Origin: Lates calcarifer | Taxonomy: Eukaryota > Chordata > Actinopteri > Centropomidae | Assembly (NCBI RefSeq): GCF_001640805.2 | Contig: NC_066853.1 | Span: 19,181,242 to 19,245,241 of the forward strand | Length of the DNA stretch: 64,000 bases | Reading direction: 5' to 3' | In this document: piece after piece, positions 10,721-25,600 of the stretch | Layout of the letters: each line of letters opens with the position of its first letter | How positions within the stretch are numbered: position 1 is the stretch's first letter | Translations under genes and position numbers: made by a program | Notes under the pieces: model-generated | Database searches by the model: none | Told to the model about the DNA's origin: nothing | Seen by the model: only the letters and a program-made list of their open reading frames with translations

Positions 10721-13244
10721 CTAGTTTGCATTCATCTCCTAATGAAACTTGCAATTTCAGTTGATCTCTTTTGGGAAATTAATGTTTCTGTTCTGACAGA
10801 GCTGCACAGACCAGCATTATTTCAATGAAATGGTCCTTTCCACCAGATGGGGGAGCCAAAGTATACTGCCATCAGGAGGCACATACTGTGTATAAATGCA
10901 CGTGTGCAGGCAAATTGCAGCAATATCAAACATTTCCTGGGGTTTAGATTGGCCAGACATTGCCTTTAAAATACATAAACACTGCCCTTTTAAATAATAG
11001 CTTCTGGTTTTCACGTCTCCGTGTAAGAAATCTTTATCAGCTTCCCCATATCAGCCCATTTCCACAAATTATCAAGAACATATATTTGCTTCCTGTTTGG
11101 CTCCTAGTGCCTGCTGGTCTATGCATGTGGCTACAGGAAGCTGGTCTAAAATGGAGCTTATTTAGACGAAGGGTCTGCACGACAGCTCTCTCTGGAAAGT
11201 CTGCAGAAGCCCACGATCTTTCCTACTTGTTTCTGTTGTAGCCAAGCTGCTCTCCTCATGACCTCCGGTCTGGTGCCATCAACTGACGGCGAGGTCAGTC
11301 GTCTGTAACACTGCGAATGTTCGCTGTGAAAGCTGATCTGACAGAGAGCCAGTGGGGAATCTTGTGCAAATGTAAAAGCCCTGAAATGGTTTGTCTAAGT
11401 TAACCCTTTGGCAATCATGTCTCTCTCTGCCACAAAAAGCCAGGCGTGTGCTAGTGCCACCTCACTTTCACCCTGTGCTCCTCTTCCACTCCTCTGTCAC
11501 AGTTGAGTGGCAATAAGAAGACAAACACAAATGTGCCTTTGCCTTTTACAACCCATCAGGCACTTCCACAACACTTTCAAATGTCTCTAATGGCAGTGGT
11601 AATGATAATAAGCTTAATTTATAGAGCACTAATCACCTCATCTTCTAAAGCTTTTAGTAAACAGTTTCCATTGTTTAATGAACCATGTTGCTCACAGAAG
11701 AGTCAATGCCCTGTTTCTTTCTACAAATTAGTAGTTTCCTGCAATTTGGAGGCTAATTTATATCTACTTGGTAACTGTGAAGTGAACGATGATTGACATT
11801 AGTTCAACTGAGAGAAAAAGTTCAACTCTCTAGAGGCCAGAATCCGGTTTGTCTGTCAATTTCAGACCCTGTGAAACTGGATCACTTGCTTCTGGCTGTT
11901 TGACAAGTAAACAAAAAGATATAAGTGATAAAATAAACAGTTTAGATTTTCATAATAATCATAACACATTTTTCAGCAGTCATTTTACCAAACTGGGAGG
12001 ATACAACAATATGGTTATATTTCTCCACCATGACTGTGGCCTTACGATAATATAAGGAATATTGTGTGGTCAATAAACCAGCGGGAGGAAAAAGCCTTTT
12101 CCTGCAGTTGGCTGGTGTGTTGTTGGTTGAAGATGCCTGTCCATTAGATGTCTTCTCCACATTCACACACCACTTAAATTGCCACTTAAGCGAGTGTCTC
12201 TCCTTCCTCCTGGCTCCAGGCAGGACAGCAGAGTCATTCTCAGATCTTAGATCCATATGTGAAAACTCAACATTAGGATACTTGTCTAAAAAGCAGCTAA
12301 TAGTACTGTTTACATGCTCAGCTGTCACCAGCTGTGAGTGTCTTGGGATTGTATCACAGGAGAACCAGAGGAAACATGCAAAATGCACATATATTCAAAC
12401 AAGAACAAGAAGCATCAGAAATAAGCAACAGTGAAAGCAAAGTCTTGCAATTCTGCTGCACATGACATGGAGTTGAACTGCAGTGTGTCAGACATGCACA
12501 TTTAAACTCAGACCTAAAGGAAATCATGTAGCCTATGGTCCAAATGCAACTCATTATCCAAGCTATAGATATTTGTTTTCTTGAAAAGTGAAAAACAAAC
12601 TGGAGGACCAGTTAAATATCTAAACTCAACCTCCATCCTTGTACAGAGCATAATTATACCCAATGTTGTCGCTGGTGATATCCACCTCACACAGCTGAGT
12701 CAAGACAGAGACAGCCAGGTGTGACAAAACGCTGCCTTCAAAATAAAAGTATGAATATCAACAGTGTATCTGTACTTTCCAGGTGAAAGTACATTTAAGG
12801 TTTAAAAGGGTGAAACTGAGAAGTTTGTTTGCCATCCAGAAATTACGCTGAGCAGAAAACCACCTCTACGCTGCACCCTGCAGATTGGAACCTGGACACA
12901 TTTCAATCTCTGATGTCACAGCAGATGTTTTCCATCAGCTGGTGAAGGCAAAACAGGTGGTGACATCACTGATTTGGTTGTGGCCTGGAGTAAAACATGC
13001 TTGAAAGTTTTGGCACACAGAAAGCAGACCTGCAGCATTTCTTCTTCTCTCTCTGGCACTGTGTGGTTTGTTTGATTAATCGACTGGATACGTTTGGTAA
13101 ATGATTTGAATTGGGTGACTACATGGTTTTTTTTTTCTCACTGACATCTTCCTCAAGCCAAATTTTGCATATCTGCCCAACTACTGATAAGAATATGAGA
13201 ATAATAATCATAGTTTTCTATGCTTTCACACAATATGACATTGA

Positions 13245-13271
13245 CAAAAAAAAAAAAAAAAAAAAAAAAAA
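13245..13271 (+). repeat. Poly-A tract
   Basis: A run of about 26 adenines lies upstream of rcsd1 exon 1. It is followed by A-rich sequence but has no retroposon body that I could identify in front of it. Confidence 0.85.
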
Positions 13272-13668
13272 ACTAAATAGAATAAAGAATAATGAGAATA
13301 ATTAAAGTGCCTCTTGCTTTGCCTCTTGGGTTGAAGCAAGTGGTTTCAGTGGCAATTACTGCATATTCTCTGCTCCGTGCGGGTTTTATTTTGAAAGTCC
13401 TTAGCAGAAGTAGTATTTATTTTTCGAACTCGACTGACTTGATGAGTGCTGAGGAAGCCCAGTGCGCGTAAAAGTTGTCCACTCCTCCTTCCCGTCCATG
13501 AGGCTGATTTGGCTCCAGATATAAACACAGAGCTGCTCTCTGTCCCCGCTGCGCTCCTCAGTCTCCTCACAAACAGCAGGCAGTTAGTTTGCTCCAAGAG
13601 GCAGAGAAAACAGAAAAAAAAAAAAATAGAAGAAGCAGGAGGGGACGATCTCTGGCACATTTCCCAGG

Positions 13669-16600
13669 ATGGAGGTAACAACTATATGACTCTGAGCGTA
13701 GTTTTCTGTCCTAGCCTGTACTTTTAAGCCATATGAGCAAATATTGTTTACATTTAATGTGGTTTTGTGCAGCCATAGCGTGGCTTAAATGAATACATTA
13801 CATCAGTGACTGAGTTTTTTGTATTTTATTTTTAATGCTCTATGTTATTACTGTGATATTTCTGGGGGGACTAAATCATGAGTTTAACAAATGATATGAT
13901 GATAGAGATAGGTAGATTTACAGAACATTATATGCACATGTAGTTGGGTTAACCTCTACTAGTATAAATGTTCCTTATGGTCTTTTATGGCTTTAAGACA
14001 TAAAGCTGTTACACTGCCGTGAAAAATAGTACTACATGATAATATCTTATTATATATTACAACACACTAGCTGCACGTGATATTTGTATAATGTAATTTT
14101 AAACTCTATTAAAGGATTGACTGTACTTCTCTCTCCTGAGGGTGCAGTTGTTCTGTTAGACACACACTAACACACACACACACACACACACAGGCAACAG
14201 CACACAGATACACTAAAAACAACAGGATTTTGCCTGTGCCTCCTCTTTAGCTCAGTATGTTTGAGCTTAAAGCTGGTATGGTTTAAAGGTAGGTTTGTGG
14301 TAACAGCTTCATAACAAGTAACCACACTGTGAGAGAGAGAGGAAATGGTGCTGACAGAACATCTGTAATGAGCGAGTGTTGTGTCTGAGCAAATATCATA
14401 AGTAGGTTTTGTCTTTGCTCTATGTTGCCATCTTGCTTTTAAGCCTGAATATTTCGATTGCTAGAAATTTCCCACCCAACGTGCCCTCAGCTTTCTCCTC
14501 TCAAAGGCAAAACTGTCCTTTACCCACTTGCAGTAGAGCTAAAAGAGAAAAGGCGTGCTTCTTTATGGTATAGGAGGCCTGTCCTAGCCCTTCCACACAT
14601 GTGTTTTTCCTGCAGGATTTGCTCGCAGGTTTGTGGCCTCCTCCCTGCAAAACAAGCTGTTCCCTCAGACTTTTAACATCATTCTCAAGTATTTAATGTC
14701 ATGTGGCGAATAGGAAGAGAAACGCCCATTTTTTTTCCCCACAGCACGTGAGGGAGCACATTAGTAATCTACCGCAGGACTACTCTCGTATACTTACACA
14801 ACTCAGCTTTAGGACTCAGATATGCTTTATATGCCAGGCCAGCTTGGATTTAAGACCTTATTCTTCTTTCCCTGCTGCCAAAAAATGAGACAAAAGAATT
14901 TGGACTGCCCCCAAAATCTGAAAAAGATGAAAGAATGTTAAAAAGAGAGAAGGGGGCTTTCTTAGATAAACAAGTTTTTTTATGATACAGAATAGTTACA
15001 GTCTCTGTGAGATAAAAACTGTTTTGAGAGAAAACCCTGAACCTGCACATAGAGGCTGAGCGCTGAGAGGGTGAAAACAGGTTCAGCTGTTAGTGGTGAG
15101 TCCAGCTTTTTCTGGGTGAGAGCCTCGCAAACCCAAATCTCACAAGCTCAGGTTTCTCTACAGACTGTTAGTCTATCAAGTGATGTAAAGGGTGATGACA
15201 CTGAGCAATGCTGCAATTAAAATTTAGACTGAATCCTCACTGACCACTTCTTCTGATCTGATCTTACCTAGCCAAGGCGATGTCACTGTTGATTTCTCAC
15301 CTCAGTTTTATTCAGCATTATTATGAATTTCTGTTGATGGTTTTCGGTAAAGTGTGACACTTCCGTGGCCACTATGATTTTATTTTCCAGTCTTACAAAT
15401 TGAAGTAAAACTTTGGGCAATTCACTTAGTTTGGCATTTGTACAGTCAGGTCAAGGTGTTTGTTTTCAGACATCTGAGGTCCGTCAAAGGCCATTTTGGT
15501 TTGCATACCTTGATGACACCCCAGCAATGTTTGTTGAGTCTTGCTACAGCAACACAATGTATCAGCTGCTTGCGCAAGGGTATGTTGCTGCTGATGAATA
15601 GAGATTTGCTCTCAGTTTTTGATTCGTCACTTCCTGTTTGTTGAGAATGCGTGACAGTGAACAGTCTGATACCTGAAATGAACAGATCAGTTTTGTCAGA
15701 TGTTTGTCTGCTGCAGCCTAGGTTTGAGTGTCATAGGATGGTATTTTTGCATCATGTATTTTGCCTACAGCACCTCTAAAGAAGCCTTAAACCGGTCTGT
15801 GAAATCAGACTCTCACTCACCATCGATTTAAGCCCCCTCTTCTATTGGTGCTTTGATGACGTCACGGTATTAATGGGTGCTGTGCGTCTCTTGCTTAAGG
15901 AAAGAGATGCTCATGTTTGCAAACAGTGATCCACATCAACTTTAAGACAAGATTAACCAATGGAAATTCTTCAATTTTGTGTTTCCCTTGTTGGAATGAG
16001 ACAAATTGGAAATTTTTGTGTATGTGTGTACATGTGTGTGTGCATGCACCTGAGGATTTGCACTGTATGTGGGTGTTGGGTTGTGAGGTGGAGGCTGGTG
16101 CTTTTCCTCTGATGGAAAAACAACACCACAGCTAGAGGAGTGAGTATTTGGGATTGGCTTGTCAACCATATGGTGTGCACATTTATTATGTAATCCATAG
16201 TAAAGTAAAGAGACCAGTCTGTACCAGCCAGACTAATGAGTTAGTTTTTCCCCTTTTCCCTTTACAACAGAATATTATTTAAAAGGGGTCATGCTAAAAT
16301 TATTATTATGAACCAATATTTCTACCCTGACGACATATGACTACAAGTACTTGCACTACAGTCACGACCACTGGGAACCCCCCCCACCCCCCCACCCGAA
16401 AAAAGAGTACTGTAGCATCCTTTTCCGTTATCAGTGACAGATGCAGTCTGAGGTGTTTGCTGAGGCAGTATATTACCCTTTATGTGTTTCAGCCCAGGAT
16501 GAATGGCTCACTTTGCCCTGAACATAAAACAGACACCTAACTGACCATGAAGCTCAGCGGAATGTAAAGCATCAGCATCAAGGAAAGCCTGTGAAACTTT

Positions 16601-19600
16601 AGCCTGTTCTCAAAGTCACAGTGTTGTTATGGTTGGATCTGTGTCAAGATCATTTTATACAGTTAAGCTTGAATAAAATGTATAAATGTTCCCTGATGTA
16701 ATAGCTTATACAATTCATTAAATAAAATAAGATGGATGTAGAGCACGTAGTGATGATTGGACAAACCACCAGAATCTCATATGACTTTAAAAACTCTGAT
16801 TCCACTTATGCTGTTCCTATTGTGGTTTTTGTAACATCCTGCAAACCACATCAGCTTTCTCTGATATTGTCTCTGTAGCATGGTTTCTAACTTCTGTCCA
16901 CATATTTGAACTTTGTTGTCTTCTCAAACAAGCGCACTGCCAAAAATGTTGTATTTGCAAAATCATTTGGAAAACAGAAGCAAAGAGCAGGAAGTGTACA
17001 GTTGTTTTCTGCACAATCTTCATATGGCATTTCGTCTTCAGTGTTTCACAACATATTTAGTTTCCCTGGTGATAAGAATATGAAAACAGCAACTAGTTTT
17101 GGGGCTAAATGAACTGCTTGTGCCATGTTAAGTTAGTCTGCACTAATCATAGAAATAACTTAAACTCCTTGTGCAGTTTTTGACCACATGTGACACTGTT
17201 AATAAATGCTTCTATCAGCCAGTTCAGTGCAGTTAGTGGCTCATGTAAACATAGAAAGGACCATGGTTATATCAACTTGCAGAAGGCATTAACACATATC
17301 AACTATTCGCGGATGTAAAATGTTGTATGATTGCAACAATCCAGGTTTCGAAATATTCAAGTCTTTGCAGATGTTTTATAAGGCAGGAAACACACTCAAC
17401 ATGTTTGTCAGGCATGACGAACACATGCAGTGTGTTTTGGTTGCCAAACATTGAATGTAAAGAAAACTGTTTGTAGGTCAGAATGAAAACTCAGACTAGT
17501 TCTGCAGCACTGTATACCCTGAAGATAATGACATCCAGTATCAGCTGGAACATTTTCAACAGGTTCTTACAAACAGAAGAATAAGCAGCTCGCTGTCTTT
17601 GGAGATTGCAGTGTGCATAGACCTGCTGACTGAAGCATTTAAGTTGTTTGCAGTAGCAGCCTATATCTAAAATGTTAAAATATCATATTGGTTGTGTTGC
17701 AATCTGGGGAAGTTTTATACTCTGGTTTATTGCCTGTATTTACATCTCCATGCTGTCTTAAACTACTCCAGGTAGTTTTGTGGAGGCTTGGCTCGCTGGG
17801 GGACATTTGCACCCTTACGACCAATCAAATGGTTCATAAAGCCCCATAATTCCTTAACTGCTTCAGCTGCTTTTTATTGCAGAGTCGTTGTTGTTCTTTT
17901 CTTAACTATTGTATGATATTTCCTGCCATTACATGTAAACATACTATACATTCAGTGTTTTTTTGGGGGGGGCGAGGGGCTGTGGCAGATCCTGCCCCTC
18001 TGAGTTTCAGTCCAAAATAGTGTGTGGAGCAGAGAGATAGGCGGGGTGGGAGCTACAGAGGAGATAGCAAGGAGGACACCATGATCAAAACACACACACA
18101 CACACTGTTGGCTATCAAGGAAGTTCTCAACATGAATGGGTACATATTCTGGAGCCAAACACACCCCAGTTTATTTATTATAGACAACAGAAAGTCTGAA
18201 CCGTCATGACAGAATGGGCTTGAGGCAGTACATGTTATTGCCATCAAAGCTGGTTGAGCAGTTGAAAGAGGCAGGCTGTGTCAGGCTGTGTGCTGTCTCA
18301 GACATCTGCAGAATGTCAAACATGTTGAATTTTTGTGAGCATGAAGCACCCAAATGTGAGATACATGGAGATGGACCAGGCAGAGGGAGTGGAAACTACA
18401 AAAAACCCAAAACTTTATAACTTCCCTGCAGAACAGTTAACCCATACTGCCTGCACCTCCTCAACTACTCTCTTCTAAATTTGGCATCTGGCCATGTTCT
18501 TTATTTCCTTTTTTGGCTGAAAGGAGTACAAACACAATAAATGCTGCAAGCTGTACTTTGCAAGTGCCATCTTTTCCAAGGCAGATAAATTACATTTTAC
18601 TCAAGGTTGTGTCATGATTTGTTACAGCTTAACCTAGATTATGAACATTTCTTCATATGCGCTTTGTCATTTAATATGTGTAGTATTTAACTGGTGATGC
18701 ATGGGGAAAAAAATGGGAAAAATATTGAGACTTTTAAGATTTTACAGCTCAGAAGGCAGGTGCATACTGCAAGTTTGAACATGTTTTAAACACAATCTTT
18801 TGGTAGCATAGAAAAAAAAAATCAAATTAACAATGACAGCTGGCTAAGACAACTCAGAGTAGAGAGCAGAATAGAATAGGGATGAATTCACAATATAAGT
18901 AGAGTGGCTAGGAATCTGACTATATATACTATACTATATGACCTACTACCCTTCATTTTAAAAAGTTCAATCTCGATTTCATTTTATTAACCACTCAGTT
19001 GCCAGTATATTAGGTAGCTAAAACTTCCTTCTTTCAGGAAGATTATAATTTTGTTGAAATTGTTTAGGTCATTTTGGAGGCTGCAGTTTGTGGTCCTGTT
19101 GAATTGTGTTTTATTGATTGATACACCCATCCATCCATCCATACATCCATTATCTACACTGCTTGTTCTTTGAGGGTTGCAAAGGGCTGGAGCCAATCCC
19201 AGCTAACACTGGGCGAAAGGTGGGGTACACCCCGGACAAGTCCCCAGTCTGTTGTGTTGTGTTATACTGACATGTGTTTGTCCAATACATTTTATTCAAT
19301 ACTGGTAGGCTTAATAAGATAAACACCCTCCTGTATGATGCTGTAATTATTTTTACTACATTTACTTACTTTATATACTGTTGGTAATTTGCACATTCCC
19401 GTAATGCAGCAGAATATTTGAATCCTTAAGTGTCCAAGTCTCCCATGGATGAATGGATGCCAAACCCTGTGGCACTCAGTGGGAGCTCAGTTGGAACTAC
19501 ACAACATTGTAAAAGGGAAGGTGCAAAGGCCTCACTGAATGATGTCATCCCCAGTGTCTGTGCTGCTCAGCCTCCACGTCAACCATCTGACCCACTGTCC

Positions 19601-22600
19601 AGATGGTTTTTGTCTTTGTGATTTCTGGATCAGAGTGGATGAGAATACCAGAGCACCATGTAGAATTCCCAACAGATGCTTGTATGAAAGTGTTGTTTTT
19701 TTGTTTTTTTTTGTTTTTTTTTGCTTAGGTCCAAACATTTAGAGGGAGTAACTCTCTGCTATGAGCTGTTCACATTTTATTTTCTTACTCATCATTCACT
19801 CTCCCTGCCTTCGCATTGCACAACAACACAGATTATCTTAAACAGACTGCTGTAGTTATCACATTGAAATATTGTGGTGCATTCCCTGAACACGTCTGGC
19901 TCTGTAATCTTTTCTCATATCTTCACATTTTGTCTGTTCAAGCAGCACATCGTAAAAGCGTCTTGGGGTTGTGACTCGTTTGTTGGCGTATTCATTGTGG
20001 ACTTAATCAGCAGTTTTATGTTCTCAGGTCATTTGGATCTATTTTCCTTTTCTCTAAAGGCTTATTTTATTTTATATTTGCATCTCCACCCTGCAGTACA
20101 AGTCTTATGTCTGCAGCACCTCCCATTTCCCATGAGGCACCGGCAGCAATGGCTTGTAGATGAGTGTGTCTATTTACCTCATTCCACATGATTGAGGCCC
20201 TCTCTAGTCCACTTCACTAGCGCGCGCACACACACACACACACACAGCACTCGAAAACACGCAAACACAGTGCCAGTGAGGGTAGTGGAAAAGTGAGATA
20301 TTCAGATGAGATCTGGTCCAAAAACACATCATGTTTTCCTGGAAAGGCAGCGAGCGGGAAGGTGCCTGTCTGCTCTCTTACCACTTAACAAGTGTAGGCA
20401 GAAGGGAGCTGCTCACCGTGGTGGTTTTCCCCCTGGCAGAACACGCTGACTTGTGAAAACAAAGTCTGCAGACTCAAACTGAAGCCATTATGCTCTGTGA
20501 GCTTATTGAACAAGATCTTGCCTGAACAGCTGTGCTCTGGTGCACTTTATTTATCTTCACTTTCACAGATTTACAGTGTGTGGGGCTCACCAGTGAGAGC
20601 TTATGAGGATTGAGAGTAAAGCAGGGAGTCATTCCCAGAGAAGGGTTAAATATCCTGATCCAGACATCATCTTTATCAGCTCCGTAGTAGATTACATGGC
20701 CCGTTGCTCTCTGACCGCCGCTGTTATATCAAGCAGATATGTCAGGATTTGCTGAGACTAATATCATGTGCTTCTTCTCCTCTGCCTCTGGAAATAGGAA
20801 TCACAGGAAGAGACAATAGCAGGCTTTGTGTGATTTGTTTGTCTCTGTGTTCCCCTTCCACATTTGCCAGTCATACAGTAAACCTCGTGTCTCCATCTGC
20901 AGACTGGAAATTAAGTTGTTGTTGGGATTAACCTTTAATCTTCCGAACGCAGCTCGCTGAGGATGCACACATTTTTTTTTTCTCCTACACTCCGCTTCAA
21001 ATTAAATCCAACAAGCACAGTGTTGTAGAGGGTTTTCAGGTGTGGTCATGTTGCCAACCATATTGGAGGTCATCAGTTTTTAGCAACAGTGGCTCAAAAC
21101 AGCTGAATACTGTCAGATTGTCCATGGCACCTCCAGGTGCTTCCACGAGTTTCTGTTGAGGAAAATAACCTAAAAAGAAAGTGTCCATATGCTGCACTAC
21201 AAATGAAGTATTATCTGTGTATTTAATGCCACCAGACTGGAAAATTCCTTCATTTATGACATTATCCTTTAGGCTACCACTTTTCCCTTGTATGCCAGTT
21301 TAGCTATAAGCATATATTGGCCCTTCTTAAACAACACAACATGTACTTACTTTCAAAAGTAAAAAGGTTTGTGATAGAAGTGCATTAAGTCCTTACTGTA
21401 TGCGGTAGAGAGTAAAGAGTTCTGAAATAGACCCAGGCCTGTTTTTGGAAAACCTCAATCACATGCGTAAGTGTCTCAGCTTTAAGAGTCTTTGTTTTTT
21501 TGTTTTTTTCGTTTCCTTGTTTAGACATGCTCAATTGCTCTGTATGCTAGATTACAGTAAGTTTCAGATGTGGTCTAGCATATCCAGGGACATTCTCTCT
21601 TAGGGGCTGAGAGGTTACAGAGCAGAGCTGTGATCCAGGCAGCCTACACAGCTCTGGGGCTTTTTCCCAGGCTTAGAGCCCCAGAAATAGAGCTTGCCCT
21701 GCTCTTTCCTGCAGTGAACCAAAGTTTCCCACTCTTTCAGAGAGCTTGGGGTCCCAGCTGAGTTGAACATGTGCAATACTGACAACCAACCTTCTATGGC
21801 TCCATATGGCTACATGTATACTGTGGATAAGGTTGCTGATAATTCTTCTGTAAAATGTTCTCGTTTAAATGATTGCAGATAAAAAGCTAACAGATAAAGA
21901 TACAACAGAATATACTTGGCTGTAGTTCATAGGTAACTGTGGTAAGTTTGGATACTTGTAATACATTTTTACTTTAAACATGAATGAAACTGTATCTGCT
22001 ACATTTATATACTGTATGCATGGTCAGTGTATTACAAGTCAGGGAGGTATTTGCATTGAGTCTGACGTTATTTTCATTCTGCATCGAGAAACTCATTATA
22101 GATAAGGGCTTGTGGTGAGAAGACGCATAGAAGGACATTAATGGATCTGAAATGACTTCTGAAACTAGAAAGTTGTTGAATAGTTAACGCTGATGAGGCC
22201 TTTTCAATCTTCATATGACTCTCACATTTTATGTAAGTCATATAGTCACATAGATAAATGATCAAAATATGGAGAATATAATCTTTGCTGTACATGACCA
22301 ACCTCCATTCCCAGCATTCACTGTAAAAATGCAGAGGTTGCCTTCAACATATACATAGAAATGCAATGTTTTTACTCTGCAATCACTTTTTTAAATGATT
22401 AAACCAGAAGTAACTCACTGGACAGAAATTACTGATTGTATGTTTGAGTAGTCATTCTTCCTGTGAGTTATTTAAATAAAGTTGGACAATAGAAAAAAAA
22501 ATGAAAACCTTGATTTCTGTCACCCAAAACATACTGAACAACAATTTAACCAAACAAAGCCCCACTTCCTCCGCCTGCGCTGTCGTGACTCGAGTTTGTG

Positions 22601-25600
22601 CTCTGAAAGAGGCCTTTGTTTTCGAAGGACAGGAAAGAGTTAAACAATCAGAGGTTACAAAATAATGGTGTGGAGGGTGGGTGGTCCCTGGTGATTACTA
22701 TTTATCACGGATGAGAAAAGAGAGCTCAGGAAAAGGGCTGGGATGTGGATTAGGACACAGAGGCAGTGCAGAGAAGCATTAACACAGGCACTGCAGGGCT
22801 AGCTGATGCTGTAATACGTTTGGGTGGAGGGTGCAAGGTGGTGAGGTCATGTTGAGAACAAGGGGAAAAAGAAAAATAAAGCGTGTGATTAAAATGTGGA
22901 ATGTGTGTATCTGTGAAGCTTGTGAGATCCATGTTTCCATGGGCTACAGCTCAAACTGTGCAGAGTGGGAGGGAGCTGAGAATGCACACCCAGGAAATGT
23001 GACAGAATTGGCAGCTGTGAGGAGAGGCATGAGCTTTTTAGTGGTCAATAAAAGCAGGATGGAAAATAGACGTAGCATGAAAGCCCGAAAAGAGAAAGGG
23101 AGGAGCACCACAGGCAGTGACTACAGTGCAAATCATCAAATGGCGACATGATGCATGAGAATCTGCACAGTTCAGACTCTAAACAAACAGCACTACCCAT
23201 TCACAGTCCAAATACTTGGCACAAAAATGATTAGAACCTGAAAAAAGGGGTAATACTGGAGTGTTGTTCACAAGGCGACGTTCATGTGCATTCCAGCCTG
23301 CAGCCATCAGCCAACTTATCACTTAGGCCACAGATATGTGGAGTGAGTTAATGGTCATCAAAGTGCAGCGTGGAGGAGGGAAGTTTAGCAATCAGCTTGG
23401 GAATGGTGGGAGAGACAGAAAGTAAAGAGGCCAAGAAGCGATAACAGTGTGAGGCTGCAAGGACAGGTCCCTCCTGTCACAGGCTGCGGCGTGATGTTGA
23501 ACAGCTGTGGAGAGAGGGGCTCACTTCCTGTGTCCAAACCCACAAAATGTGCTTTTTAGCAGGAGAGGAGATGAGTTCCTCTTAGGATAGCACAGAACAC
23601 ACTGGTTGATTTTTTTTTTTTTTGGTTTGCATATTCACCCTCCCTGCTATGTTTCTCAACCCGTCTGCATTTTGCTGTTGAGAAAAGGGAAGTGAAACAT
23701 GCTCTTTATCTTAGAACATCTTTTTGTTCAGCTGCTTTCTGCACATGCGACACTTAATAGAAAGGAATTGTTTCTGTGGCCGTCTTTATTCAGAAAATTA
23801 CTCCCCTATATGACGCCATTTACTTTTAGTGCCTCATCTAAGATGGGTGAAAGCATGTGTATGTAATGTGCCACATTTCAAAATATTTGCACTTGCACAC
23901 AGATTCATCTCGGTCATCTCGGTTTGCTTATAGGTTTCTGAGGCTGTTGTTTAATATCTCATCTCTCACCATCTATGCAAAGTTTAAGGTGGTGATGTCT
24001 CAGTGCATGTCCAGTGTGCAAGAATGAAAGCAAGGTGCTCAAAGATTATGCTATACATATTATGCTGTATATACTATACACTTAATGTATATTTTAAATT
24101 GTTTAGTGTGATAATTGTGGACTGACTACTAATCTTTGATGACTAGCATTTTAACTGAATGTAACTGAAATATTTGAGCTCATTCCATGCATTAATCTAT
24201 AGGTCCTAATAGTGCTCAAGCTGTAGTTCCCAAGAGTGCCACTATTAACCAATGCTCTTGAGCAGTTTGTATGATGAAGGAGAAAAAAAAGGCAAAGTCA
24301 TACAAGGTGTCTACACTTTTTTAGTTGGCTTATTGAATGTTTTTCTTTTCCAGAAGGATTCTCCATCCAAGCCATCTGTGGCTGAGCTGGCTGGAAGGTT
24401 CAAAGGTCATATTCTACCAATGCCCGCTTCAAATGACGAGGTAGCATACTTTATTTCTATCTTATAAGTTAACAGTCTCCATGCAGAAATATACAAAACA
24501 GCATATTTAGCTGTGTAGAACAACACTCCACATTCTGTACAGTTGCAGTTGGTGAATACATAGAGCTGCGTGTGCTAACAGATTTCATTTACACCCCCTA
24601 CACCTTTTTGTTTGTAGCTGTCATTTCGAAGAAGACCTCCATGTTCCCTGAAGTTGCAACATCAGAAAGACGATAATGAAGAATCAGATGTGAGTAATTC
24701 TGTTTCCTTTACTGACCCATGTGCTACAGGTCTGGCTTCTTGGTATACAGCACAAAGGAAATCCCCAGAAAACAGACTTGGATTTCTTTACTGTTTATTA
24801 CTGTTTATTTTCATCACACAGTAGAAAGGGTTACTGTTGCCAAATCTGCAATTTTATCAGTTTCTTCTGCCTCAAACACTGGGAAAGAGCTGCTGTTTTT
24901 CTTTCAGTAAAAATCATACAAACCACACAGATCTATCTTTGCATCAAGGCCAATTGAAAGCACACAGCACAACAAAATGCACAAAATCACAAGCCTGTAC
25001 AATACAAATGTTACTTTGTAATTTATGTTATTAATACTAATACAATTTAATATATCTTATTAGTTTTAACACTCACTGGATGTTCCAGTATCTTCCAGGG
25101 TGCTGTTTAATGACAGTGTACATTATAAACAAAATGGAAGTAACACTAATTCATGTCAGTCAGTTAGTTTTCCATGTTTCAAAAGGGATTCAGTGAATTT
25201 GCATTTTCATTAACTCTGGTCTGACTGTGTTCTCTTGCAGAAAACTGTTGTCTCTCCAAAACCTTTTAAAATCAAGATGAAGAACTCCCCCATCATTGAG
25301 AAACTACAGGTTGGTGCAACATTTAATATTTTGTGAGGAAATAGGAAACAAAACGACTCCTTGCCTCAGCAAGTGATGTGTTATTTCAGGATGTAGCACG
25401 TAGTCAGGAGTTTTTCCTAATCAGGAGACAGAGATAGTTAAAGCATTACTGCCCTCCACTGTTCAGTTTACACTGGTGCGTGAGCTGCTCGCATGCTGAG
25501 GAGAAGGGGAAGGGCTTGTCCCTGATGCCACAATTGGCTCAGATTAATGAGCTAATGGGATCATGGCCCACCCAGCTTCTGGTGAGGCTCTTAACTCGCC

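Larger units (their letters stand above)
6755..13668. other. Intergenic region between mlnr and rcsd1
   Basis: This region holds the mlnr 3' untranslated sequence, a TG microsatellite near 7480-7502, an isolated 78-codon ORF at 8125-8361, a dispersed-repeat-like block between about 8900 and 10720, a poly-A run at 13245-13271, and the rcsd1 5' flank. The block 11120-11360 has more balanced base composition than its surroundings but shows no coding frame I can name. No RNA gene was recognised. Confidence 0.6.
13675..24353 (+). other. rcsd1: Long first intron of rcsd1
   Basis: The 10.7 kb interval carries no other recognisable gene. It contains CA/TG microsatellites (14171-14192, 18090-18105, 20221-20246), a C-rich run at 16378-16397, a dispersed repeat fragment near 19120-19250, a CRE plus inverted CCAAT pair at 15844-15864, and several poly-T runs. 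The blocks 20240-20560 and 22560-22700 are less AT-rich than their surroundings and could be regulatory, but this is only an impression. If the two-codon exon 1 is wrong, this is upstream flank instead of intron. Confidence 0.5.

Noticed and set aside
11942..12388. 148-codon minus-strand ORF and the overlapping plus-strand ORF at 12066-12434
   Set aside because: Neither resembles a known family, both overlap each other in AT-rich DNA, and no splice or poly-A context supports them.
22831..23151. 106-codon plus-strand ORF in rcsd1 intron 1
   Set aside because: Composition is Arg/Lys-rich from purine-rich DNA, with no recognisable domain; likely chance.
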